NCBI GenBank assembly: GCA_018818855.1
Contig: JAHIRI010000067.1
Coordinates: 1-5,371, forward strand
DNA length: 5,371 nucleotides
Direction of reading: 5' to 3'
Origin: Patescibacteria group bacterium
GTDB taxonomy: Bacteria > Patescibacteriota > Patescibacteriia > XYB2-FULL-38-15
Every line of letters begins with the position of its first letter. The first letter of the stretch is position 1. The notes beneath the pieces were generated by a model that was not told the DNA's origin, did no database searches, and was given only the letters and a program-made list of their open reading frames with translations. The position numbers and the translations under genes were made by a program. This document shows, in pieces, positions 1 through 5,084 of the stretch.

Positions 1-1381
1 AGAATCAATGCCCGTGACAAAAGAAGTTGGTGATCCCGTTGTTGGGGCAACCATAAATAAATTCAATGCTTTCAAATTTAAGGCGACTAAAGTTGGAAAA
101 GAAACCGTTTTGTCGCAAATTATTGAATTGGTTTTAAAGGCACAAGGGTCCAAGGCGCCGATTCAAAGATTGGCCGATAAAGTCACGGCGATTTTTGTTC
201 CCGTGGTTTTGGGGATCGCCGCGGTTACGTTTATAGTTTGGGTTATTTTCGGTCCGGCTCCGGCCTTAACTTTAGCGCTTTTAAATTTCGTGGCAGTTTT
301 AATTATTGCGTGTCCATGCGCCTTGGGTCTTGCCACGCCGACGGCGATTATGGTGGGCACCGGAGTTGGAGCGGCGAATGGAATTTTGATTAAAGACGCA
401 GAGAGTTTGGAAATTGCCCATAAAGTCAATGCCGTTGTTTTGGATAAAACCGGCACGATCACCACGGGCAAGCCGGCACTAACGGATATTGTCCCACTCA
501 GCCAGTTGCCGGAAAATGAAATACTTTATCTTGCGGCGAGCGCAGAGAAGAATTCTGAACATCCGTTGGGTGCAGCAATTGTTGAAGCGGCTAAAAATAA
601 AAATATTACTTTTGGTGAGGCAGTAAATTTTGAAGCGATCGCCGGCGCGGGAGTTAAGGCTGAAGTTTCTGAAAAAAAAGTTTTAGTGGGGACAAGAGAA
701 TTTATGAATAATCAAAAAGTCGTTATAGCAGAAGGTGATTCTAAAATGACAGAACTTGAAGGACAGGGAAAAACAGTTATGATTGTTGCGATGGATGGGA
801 AAGAAATAGGTTTGATCGCCGTTGCCGACACGCCAAAAGAAAGTTCCAGGGCGGCGGTTGAGGAATTGAAAAAAATGGGATTGGAAGTAATTATGATGAC
901 TGGTGATAATCAAAAAACCGCTGAAGCCATTGCCAAGCAAGTGGGAATCAGCCGTGTCATTGCGAAAGTTTTGCCGGAAAACAAAGAAGAAGAAATTAGA
1001 AAACTTCAGAAAGAAAGAAAAATTGTTGCCATGGTCGGCGATGGAATCAATGACGCGCCGGCGCTTGCCGCGGCAGACGTTGGTATTGCCATGGGTACCG
1101 GCACGGACGTTGCCATGGAAGCGGGCGATGTAACTTTAATGAAAGGGGATTTAAGAAGTATTGTCGCGGCATTAAAACTTTCCAGAGCGACAATGAGGAT
1201 AATCAAACAAAATCTTTTTTGGGCTTATGCCTATAACACGATTTTGATTCCGGTAGCGGCCGGCGTTCTTTTCCCCCTTTTTGGGATTTTGCTTAATCCG
1301 ATTTTTGCAGCCGGGGCAATGGGCTTGTCCAGTTTAAGCGTCGTGACTAATTCCTTAAGGTTGAAAAGGGTAAAGTTATAA
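1..1381 (+). CDS. copA: Copper-translocating P1B-type ATPase CopA, 5'-truncated by the window edge
   Basis: Pumps monovalent copper out across the cytoplasmic membrane at the cost of ATP. The frame is open to the left edge and the first visible codons read E-S-M-P-V-T-K, matching the TGES loop of the actuator domain. The ATG at 8 is therefore internal, and the metal-binding N-terminus and first membrane helices lie outside the window. Counting from that ATG: membrane segment about 59-82; next helix about 87-110 with the CPC metal site (C102, C104); phosphorylation motif DKTGT at D146; SEHP nucleotide-binding motif at H185; MTGDN near 297; GDGINDAP at D345; and two last helices carrying YN (409-410) and MxxSS (from 438). 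CPC plus YN plus MxxSS is the known signature of the Cu(I) subgroup P1B-1, so silver/copper specificity is well supported. Every catalytic motif in view is intact. No terminator is visible after the stop. A separate promoter starts 24 bases later. Confidence 0.95.
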   Translation, partial: ESMPVTKEVGDPVVGATINKFNAFKFKATKVGKETVLSQIIELVLKAQGSKAPIQRLADKVTAIFVPVVLGIAAVTFIVWVIFGPAPALTLALLNFVAVLIIACPCALGLATPTAIMVGTGVGAANGILIKDAESLEIAHKVNAVVLDKTGTITTGKPALTDIVPLSQLPENEILYLAASAEKNSEHPLGAAIVEAAKNKNITFGEAVNFEAIAGAGVKAEVSEKKVLVGTREFMNNQKVVIAEGDSKMTELEGQGKTVMIVAMDGKEIGLIAVADTPKESSRAAVEELKKMGLEVIMMTGDNQKTAEAIAKQVGISRVIAKVLPENKEEEIRKLQKERKIVAMVGDGINDAPALAAADVGIAMGTGTDVAMEAGDVTLMKGDLRSIVAALKLSRATMRIIKQNLFWAYAYNTILIPVAAGVLFPLFGILLNPIFAAGAMGLSSLSVVTNSLRLKRVKL

Positions 1382-1404
1382 AAATTTAAATATTATACCG
1401 TGGC

Positions 1405-1433
1405 TTGATGCGGGATGATATTTGTTGTAGAAT
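1405..1433 (+). promoter_or_regulatory. Sigma70-like promoter of the thiol-redox operon
   Basis: A -35 box TTGATG (1405-1410) and a -10 box TAGAAT (1428-1433, 5 of 6 consensus) are separated by exactly 17 bases. Transcription would start near 1440, only about two bases before the ATG at 1442, so the mRNA would be nearly leaderless. The same pair type (TTGATT, 17 bases, TAGAAT) recurs before the tRNA gene. Predicted from sequence only. Confidence 0.6.
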
Positions 1434-1441
1434 GAACACAT

Positions 1442-1948
1442 ATGCGAAAAATTATTTTGATTATTTTTTTTCTTATATTATTTTTACCAGGTTTGGCGCG
1501 GGCAGCCGCTAATCCGGTAGAGTTGTATTTTTTTGAAGGTCAGGGTTGTCCTCATTGCGCCAGAATGAAAAGTTATCTTGAAGGGCTAAAAGTTGATTAT
1601 CCGAATCTGACCGTGAAGGATTTTGAAGTTTATTTTGATAAAGAAAATCAGGATCTTTTCCAAAAAATGACTGCGGCTTATAACTCTAATTCAAACGGCG
1701 TGCCAATGATTTTTATTGGTAATGAAGTGATTGTTGGCGAGAGCTATGAAAAATTAAAAAATGCAGTGGAGAAATGCTCAACAGAAGAAGTCTGCGAGTC
1801 TCCGGGGAGTAAGGTTCAGGGAATGGGGGACATCGACGTTAATGCGCCGGCTCCCGGCGGGAATGAAGCAGCTGGCTGGATAACAATTGGAGTGATCGCC
1901 GTTTTTGGCGTCATGTTCATTTATTTTATTATTAAAAAGAAAAAATAA
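1442..1948 (+). CDS. Membrane-tethered thioredoxin-fold protein with CPHC active site
   Basis: 168 residues. The N-terminus (1-21) is a signal peptide: a basic M-R-K start, a hydrophobic core and a small-residue A-R-A end. The mature part starts with a beta strand (about 26-32), then a redox motif C36-P-H-C39, and has the cis-proline loop typical of the thioredoxin fold (G-V-P at P88). A glycine/proline-rich linker (about 130-144) leads to a C-terminal membrane helix (about 146-164) ending in K-K-K-K, so the redox domain should face outward, tethered at its C-terminus. CPHC is the DsbA-type motif, but the fold is short and glutaredoxin-like. It could act as reductase or isomerase partner of the CcdA-like protein. 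A second cysteine pair (C112, C118) follows the fold. The stop overlaps the next ATG by one base, which implies translational coupling. The start is chosen from the signal peptide; there is no Shine-Dalgarno sequence. Substrates are unknown. Confidence 0.85.
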   Translation: MRKIILIIFFLILFLPGLARAAANPVELYFFEGQGCPHCARMKSYLEGLKVDYPNLTVKDFEVYFDKENQDLFQKMTAAYNSNSNGVPMIFIGNEVIVGESYEKLKNAVEKCSTEEVCESPGSKVQGMGDIDVNAPAPGGNEAAGWITIGVIAVFGVMFIYFIIKKKK

Positions 1949-2625
1949 TGTTTAGCACTCTTACAATACCGGCGCTTATCGGCGGGGCGGCGATTGATTC
2001 AATAAATCCTTGTGCTTTCGCCGTCTTGATTTTTTTAATCGGGTATCTTTTGGCTATTGGTTCGCCAAAATTAATTTTGCGCGTGGGGTTGGTTTATATC
2101 GGAACAGTTTTTGCGGTTTATTTTTTGGCGGGGTTGGGGTTGCTGAGGATTTTGACAACATTTGGCGTGGCAGAAATTATTTATAAAATTGCTGCTGTGA
2201 TTTTACTTTTTGTCGGCCTTGTAAATGTTAAAGATTTTTTCTGGTATGGAAAGGGATTTACTTTGGCGATTCCGGAATCAAAAAAACCTCTAATTGAAAA
2301 ATATATACGCAAGGCCTCAATTCCCGCGGCGATCATACTTGGATTTTTGGTTTCCGCTTTTGAGTTGCCTTGTACTGGGGGAGTCTATATCGCGATTTTG
2401 GGATTGCTTGCAAATCGCGGAACGCAGATTTCCGCCGTGCCGTATCTTCTGCTTTATAATTTAATTTTTGTCTTGCCACTTTTTATTATTTTGGGTTTGG
2501 TTTATTTTGGAATTTCCGCGAAGCAGATGGAGGAGTGGCGGACAAAAAACAGAAAGTGGTTGCGTTTGGTTTTAGGTTTGGGATCGCTTATTCTCAGCGC
2601 TTTGATGATTTTAGGAAAAATTTAA
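1948..2625 (+). CDS. ccdA: CcdA/DsbD-type transmembrane thiol-disulfide electron carrier
   Basis: 225 residues, almost entirely hydrophobic, with about six membrane helices. Two conserved cysteines mark the family: C22 in a helix-1 motif S-I-N-P-C-A-F and C142 in the related motif E-L-P-C-T-G-G. In known CcdA and DsbD-beta proteins these two cysteines form a disulfide in the membrane that passes electrons from cytoplasmic thioredoxin to an outward-facing thioredoxin-like protein. That partner is probably the product of the gene just upstream, which it overlaps by one base (TAATG). No periplasmic alpha or gamma domain of DsbD is fused, and the length fits stand-alone CcdA. An insert of about 25 charged/aromatic residues (around 95-120) sits between the two helix repeats. 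No cytochrome c maturation gene is nearby, so a general thiol-reduction role is more likely than cytochrome assembly. The exact acceptor is inferred. Confidence 0.85.
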   Translation: MFSTLTIPALIGGAAIDSINPCAFAVLIFLIGYLLAIGSPKLILRVGLVYIGTVFAVYFLAGLGLLRILTTFGVAEIIYKIAAVILLFVGLVNVKDFFWYGKGFTLAIPESKKPLIEKYIRKASIPAAIILGFLVSAFELPCTGGVYIAILGLLANRGTQISAVPYLLLYNLIFVLPLFIILGLVYFGISAKQMEEWRTKNRKWLRLVLGLGSLILSALMILGKI

Positions 2626-2635
2626 ATTAAAAAAA

Positions 2636-3403
2636 ATGATTCCTTGGTTTGAATATCAATCAATAAATGTTGGTTTTTTAAAATTAAATATTTGGGGGAT
2701 TTTTGTTTCACTCGGTTTTGTCGTTGGAATGGCTGTTGTTTATTTTGAATTGAAGAAAAAAAAATTGGAGGAAAATCGCGTTTATGATTTAGCTTTTTGG
2801 ATAATTTTGTTTGCGCTTGTTGGCGGCCGCTTGCTTTATGTTGCGGAACATTTAAAAATTTATTTTGCCGCTCCGCTTGATATTTTAAAGTTATGGCAGG
2901 GTGGGATGTCGGTTTATGGCGGATTTATCGGAGCAATTTTAGCGACGATAATTTATTTGAAAAAAAATAAATTAGATTTTTGGCAATACGCCGACGCGCT
3001 TACTTTTGGTTTGCCGATAGGTCTTTTTGTTGGTCGGCTTGGGTGTTTTTTTATTCACGATCATCCGGGGATAAAAACGGGATTTTTTCTGGGAGTAAAT
3101 TATCCTGATGGCGTTCGACATGATTTGGGGTTGTATGATTCGCTTCTTGGTCTTGCTATCTTTTTATTTTTTTTATTTTTGTATCGTCGGTCGCGGTTCT
3201 CCGGATTTTACGTCGCCATTTTTTCAATATGTTACGGAATAGCGCGTTTCTTTTTGGATTTTTTGCGCGTGCGAGATTTGGTTGGAGCTGATCCAAGATA
3301 TTTTGGCTTGACTTTGGCACAGTATTTATCAGTGGCGTTGTTTGTGACAGGAATAATCTTGTTTTATAAATTGAAAATTAGAAGCGAAAAGTTAAAATCT
3401 TAA
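2636..3403 (+). CDS. lgt: Prolipoprotein diacylglyceryl transferase
   Basis: Transfers a diacylglyceryl group from phosphatidylglycerol to the lipobox cysteine of exported prolipoproteins, the first step of lipoprotein maturation, in the cytoplasmic membrane. 255 residues with about seven membrane helices, a normal length. Recognisable Lgt motifs in order: G-G-R-L-x-Y (about 63-68), W-Q-G-G-M-S-V-Y-G-G (87-96), G-R-L-G-C-F (133-138) followed by H-D-H-P-G (141-145), and a C-terminal R-F-F-L-D-F-L-R stretch near 204-211. Two positions differ from the Escherichia coli enzyme: the histidine of the S-F-H-G-G motif is tyrosine (Y94), and the asparagine of G-R-L-G-N is cysteine (C137). The arginine R134 is kept. 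Such variants occur in other Lgt branches, so activity is still likely. The gene follows ccdA after ten A-rich bases without a Shine-Dalgarno sequence and is probably co-transcribed. Confidence 0.92.
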   Translation: MIPWFEYQSINVGFLKLNIWGIFVSLGFVVGMAVVYFELKKKKLEENRVYDLAFWIILFALVGGRLLYVAEHLKIYFAAPLDILKLWQGGMSVYGGFIGAILATIIYLKKNKLDFWQYADALTFGLPIGLFVGRLGCFFIHDHPGIKTGFFLGVNYPDGVRHDLGLYDSLLGLAIFLFFLFLYRRSRFSGFYVAIFSICYGIARFFLDFLRVRDLVGADPRYFGLTLAQYLSVALFVTGIILFYKLKIRSEKLKS

Positions 3404-3409
3404 CTTTTT

Positions 3410-3579
3410 ATGTACGACGCAATTATCATCGGCGGAGGACTATAGCCCCTGCCAAGATGATAGTTGATTGTGAGTGTTATATTAAGATAGAGGTTCGGGA
3501 AAAACAGATTGTTATTGCCACGGGTGAAGGGGCAAAAGCGGCCCTCGCAGCCTACGATTATCTTGTAAGAAAAAAGTGA
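3410..3579 (+). pseudogene. trxB: Gutted thioredoxin reductase gene (trxB remnant)
   Basis: Starts six bases after the lgt stop. The first ten codons read M-Y-D-A-I-I-I-G-G-G, the classic FAD-binding N-terminus of thioredoxin reductase, and then a TAG stop follows at 3443. In another frame, from 3448 to the TGA at 3577-3579, the sequence first gives P-A, later M-I-V-D-C-E-C, and then R-E-K-Q-I-V-I-A-T-G-E-G-A-K-A-A-L, the well-conserved C-terminal end of the family. An intact enzyme has about 310 residues (930 bases); only 170 bases remain. The catalytic CxxC, the NADPH domain and the F-A-A-G-D motif are absent. The junction between D-C-E-C and R-E-K-Q also looks like a deletion, so at least two losses are inferred. 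A 40-codon frame from ATG 3457 could still be translated, but it has no evident function. An assembly deletion is the main alternative. Confidence 0.8.
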
Positions 3580-3580
3580 T

Positions 3581-3609
3581 TTGACAGAACCGACTATTTG
3601 TATTAAGAT
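3581..3609 (+). promoter_or_regulatory. Promoter of the DsbA-like gene
   Basis: A perfect -35 box TTGACA (3581-3586) begins one base after the stop of the trxB remnant. A weaker -10 box TAAGAT (3604-3609, 4 of 6) follows after 17 bases. The start would lie near 3616, giving a leader of about 29 bases. The -10 box overlaps a 16-base palindrome. Confidence 0.5.
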
Positions 3610-3620
3610 TTTAAAATCTT
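3605..3620. promoter_or_regulatory. Perfect 16-base palindrome over the -10 box, possible operator
   Basis: AAGATTTTAAAATCTT reads the same on both strands and covers the -10 box of the promoter just described. Flanking ATT/AAT bases extend the symmetry with one bulged base. It could be a binding site for a dimeric regulator. It is AT-rich, so chance or a weak hairpin ahead of the T-run at 3630-3637 cannot be excluded. Confidence 0.35.
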
Positions 3621-3644
3621 TAATCATTAATTTTTTTTAAAAAT

Positions 3645-4394
3645 ATGAATGATCAAATGAATAGTGACCTCGTAAATGGGACTCGACGCACTTCCTTTTT
3701 TCTTGGGTTGATGTGTGGCGTTGCCGGGATGAGCACCTTATCCTTAGTAGGATTTTTTGTTCTGACTTTTTCTGGACAAGGAATAAATTTGGCTAAGGAG
3801 AGTGGAAACAGTAATGTAAACGCCGTGGCAAATGTTAATCAACCGACCGTGACTGAACCAGTTGGAGCGCCGGTCGCCGAAGTTCCTCCTATTACGGGCG
3901 ATGATCACGTGAAAGGTCCGGCGGACGCAAAGGTAACTTTAATAGAATATTCTGATTTTGAATGCCCCTATTGCCTGAATCATAAAGCCACAATAGATAA
4001 AGTTATCCAAGATTATGGAAATGATGTCCGTGTGGTTTTCCGACATTATCCGCTTTCATTCCATGCAAATGCTGAAAAAGCGGCTGAAGCCTCGGAATGT
4101 GCCGCTGAGCAGGGAAAATTTTGGGAAATGCATGATAAAATTTTCGCGGCTAACGGGGCTGGAACAATGAGTGTGGACAAGTGGAAGGCAGAAGCAAAAA
4201 ACTTGAAATTGAATACTAGTAAATTTAATGATTGTCTTGATTCCGGAAAATATGCGAGCGAAATTAGTGCGGAAGAGCAAGCGGCGCTTGCCGCCGGAGT
4301 TGAAGGCACGCCAGCGACTTTTGTGAACGGCGAGTTGGTGAGCGGCGCAGTACCTTACGCGCAATTCAAACAAATCATTGACAGTTATCTATAA
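3645..4394 (+). CDS. Membrane-anchored DsbA-like thiol:disulfide oxidoreductase
   Basis: 249 residues. A short basic cytoplasmic N-terminus is followed by one membrane helix (about 18-43), a low-complexity N/V/P-rich linker (about 52-85), and a DsbA-type thioredoxin domain (about 88-249). The active site is C107-P-Y-C110 within D-F-E-C-P-Y-C, and the cis-proline loop is G-T-P-A-T-F with P223. The helical insert has the family pattern E-C-A-A-E-Q-G-K-F-W-E-M-H. It probably introduces disulfides into exported proteins outside the membrane, like BdbD of Gram-positive bacteria. A second cysteine pair, C152 and C197, lies in the helical insert and may form a structural disulfide. No quinone-linked partner (DsbB/VKOR) is in view. 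ATG 3645 is chosen; an in-frame ATG at 3657 would remove only four residues and is equally compatible with the anchor. It has its own promoter and terminator, so it is probably a single-gene unit. Confidence 0.9.
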   Translation: MNDQMNSDLVNGTRRTSFFLGLMCGVAGMSTLSLVGFFVLTFSGQGINLAKESGNSNVNAVANVNQPTVTEPVGAPVAEVPPITGDDHVKGPADAKVTLIEYSDFECPYCLNHKATIDKVIQDYGNDVRVVFRHYPLSFHANAEKAAEASECAAEQGKFWEMHDKIFAANGAGTMSVDKWKAEAKNLKLNTSKFNDCLDSGKYASEISAEEQAALAAGVEGTPATFVNGELVSGAVPYAQFKQIIDSYL

Positions 4395-4412
4395 ATTACG
4401 GTATTTTTTCGA

Positions 4413-4447
4413 AAACCCCCGCCAGAGATGGTGGGGGTTTGATTTTT
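4413..4447 (+). terminator. Intrinsic terminator after the DsbA-like gene
   Basis: An 11-bp stem (4413-4423 with 4430-4440, one G-T pair) with five consecutive C-G pairs encloses the six-base loop AGAGAT. A T-rich tail interrupted by GA follows to 4447. It begins 18 bases after the stop codon. The tail also contains the -35 box of the tRNA promoter. Confidence 0.88.
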
Positions 4448-4467
4448 ATAAATAAATAGATTAGAAT
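4439..4467 (+). promoter_or_regulatory. Promoter of tRNA-Ser
   Basis: The -35 box TTGATT (4439-4444) and -10 box TAGAAT (4462-4467) are separated by 17 bases. Transcription would start near 4474, about four bases before the mature tRNA 5' end, so little 5' leader would need removal. The -35 box lies within the preceding terminator. Confidence 0.6.
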
Positions 4468-4477
4468 TGTAAAATAT

Positions 4478-4562
4478 GGAGAGGTCGCATAGTGGCCTAG
4501 TGCACACGCTTGGAAAGCGTGCATACCGTAAGGTATCGCGAGTTCGAATCTCGCCCTCTCCG
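4478..4562 (+). tRNA. trnS: tRNA-Ser (anticodon GGA)
   Basis: 85 bases. The acceptor stem GGAGAGG (4478-4484) pairs with CCTCTCC (4555-4561), and G4562 is the discriminator base, as expected for serine. The anticodon stem CACGC/GCGTG (4505-4509, 4517-4521) holds the loop TTGGAAA with GGA at 4512-4514, which reads UCC and UCU. The long variable arm, with stem ATACC/GGTAT around a GTAA loop, is the class II hallmark shared by tRNA-Ser, tRNA-Leu and bacterial tRNA-Tyr. The T arm is GCGAG-TTCGAAT-CTCGC. CCA is not encoded, so it must be added after transcription. Confidence 0.96.
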
Positions 4563-4566
4563 TTTT
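4540..4566 (+). repeat. Direct repeat copy 1: 3' end of tRNA-Ser plus T4
   Basis: This 27-base stretch (part of the T stem, T loop, 3' acceptor strand and four T) recurs at 4661-4687 with 26 of 27 identities. The only difference is T4543 against G4664. The repeat spacing is 121 bases. Confidence 0.9.
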
Positions 4567-4598
4567 CTCAAATTTGCCGTTTGGCATATTTGAGAAAA
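4563..4598 (+). terminator. Long hairpin directly after tRNA-Ser, possible terminator or processing signal
   Basis: TTTTCTCAAAT (4563-4573) pairs perfectly with ATTTGAGAAAA (4588-4598). After one T-T mismatch, TGCC pairs with GGCA around a GTTT loop. The stem begins at the first base after the tRNA. No clean T-run follows, only TTTGAGGGTTTT, so termination is uncertain. It could instead define the 3' trailer for tRNA maturation. Confidence 0.5.
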
Positions 4599-4660
4599 TT
4601 TGAGGGTTTTGATGAGAATTCACCCCGTAACGCTTACGCGGCGCCGAGGCTGGCACCGAG

Positions 4661-4687
4661 GAGGTCGAATCTCGCCCTCTCCGTTTT
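4661..4687 (+). repeat. Direct repeat copy 2: orphan tRNA-Ser 3' end
   Basis: It repeats the T-loop-to-discriminator part of tRNA-Ser and the following T4, but no cognate 5' half precedes it. No GGAGAGG acceptor strand lies at the right distance, and the T stem cannot form fully because the upstream bases differ. The 94 bases between the copies include a GC-rich block (about 4622-4663) unlike its surroundings. It may be the remnant of a second tRNA gene or a former integration junction. Confidence 0.85.
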
Positions 4688-4720
4688 TCTGAGTTTATCG
4701 CTTTTGTGATGAATTCAGAA
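4687..4720 (+). terminator. Hairpin after the orphan tRNA end, possible terminator
   Basis: A 15-bp stem (4687-4701 with 4706-4720) with three G-T pairs surrounds a TTTT loop. It sits at the same distance from the repeat as the first hairpin but has a different sequence. The sequence after it is TAAAATTCG, without a T-run, so it is not a textbook terminator. Confidence 0.45.
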
Positions 4721-4760
4721 TAAAATTCGATTTAAAAAATAAAAAATATAAATTAATTAT

Positions 4761-4991
4761 ATGACTGAAGAATTCAAAGTTTCCGGCGAAGAAATTTTAA
4801 AGAAAGTAAAAGAAATAGTTAAAGAGGGGAATGCCCGGCGGATCATTATCAAAAATGAAAAAGAAGAAGTAATAATGGAAATTCCCTTAACCTTTGCTGT
4901 GGTTGGCGCAGTTTTTCTTCCGGTTTTGGCCGCTGTTGGCGCGTTGGCCGGAATTTTAACAAAGTGCACTTTAGTGGTTGAGAAAAAATAG
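4761..4991 (+). CDS. DUF4342 domain small membrane-associated protein
   Basis: 76 residues. The N-terminal half (about 1-42) is charged, with an amphipathic helix (S-G-E-E-I-L-K-K-V-K-E) and a predicted strand R-R-I-I-I-K-N. The second half has one hydrophobic segment (about 44-66, rich in V, A, G, L) containing P-V-L-A-A-V-G-A-L-A-G, followed by T-K-C-T-L-V-V-E with a cysteine at C69. The order and wording of these blocks match the DUF4342 family, whose function is not known. In the family the helix is sometimes compared to a UBA-like fold; I cannot confirm that here. The start is ATG 4761, preceded by an AT-only leader without a Shine-Dalgarno sequence. A TATAAA at 4747-4752 could serve as a -10 box and would make the mRNA nearly leaderless, but no good -35 box is seen. 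The gene has its own terminator 25 bases downstream. Confidence 0.85.
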   Translation: MTEEFKVSGEEILKKVKEIVKEGNARRIIIKNEKEEVIMEIPLTFAVVGAVFLPVLAAVGALAGILTKCTLVVEKK

Positions 4992-5016
4992 ATTTTTGGA
5001 AAATTTAGTTATGCAC

Positions 5017-5046
5017 AAGACGGTATTGCCAAAATATCGTCTTTTT
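5017..5046 (+). terminator. Intrinsic terminator after the DUF4342 gene
   Basis: AAGACGGTATT (5017-5027) pairs with AATATCGTCTT (5033-5043) over 11 bp with one G-T pair. The loop is GCCAA, and the final five T (5042-5046) run on from the stem. It lies 25 bases after the stop. Confidence 0.8.
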
Positions 5047-5054
5047 GGTATTAT
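5026..5054 (+). promoter_or_regulatory. Promoter of the AbrB-type gene, nested in the upstream terminator
   Basis: The -35 box TTGCCA (5026-5031, 5 of 6) lies in the terminator loop and stem end. The -10 box TATTAT (5049-5054, 5 of 6) follows after 17 bases. The start would be near 5061, giving a leader of about 43 bases. Confidence 0.6.
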
Positions 5055-5084
5055 GTAAAATATGATAAATCATACTTTTCGAAT

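Noticed and set aside
8..10. ATG at 8 as the true start of copA
   Set aside because: It lies inside the conserved actuator motif, and the frame stays open to the window edge.
163..471. Long frame on the minus strand inside copA
   Set aside because: It is the antisense shadow of a clearly conserved ATPase region and has no domain or start signal of its own.
3400..3627. 75-codon minus-strand frame across the lgt-dsbA gap
   Set aside because: The plus strand carries recognisable thioredoxin reductase pieces here. The minus frame is their complement and matches no family I know.
4046..4373. Two minus-strand frames inside the DsbA-like gene
   Set aside because: They are complements of a conserved thioredoxin-fold coding region with no independent support.
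4396..4656. 86-codon minus-strand frame over the terminator and tRNA
   Set aside because: It runs through the antisense of tRNA-Ser and gives a peptide of the type often mis-annotated at tRNA genes.
4540..4687. CRISPR-like repeat pair
   Set aside because: Only two copies exist, and one is part of a functional tRNA gene. There is no array and no cas gene.
4476..4709. 77-codon plus-strand frame across tRNA-Ser and its repeat
   Set aside because: Most of it is tRNA sequence and hairpins, and no protein-like pattern is present.
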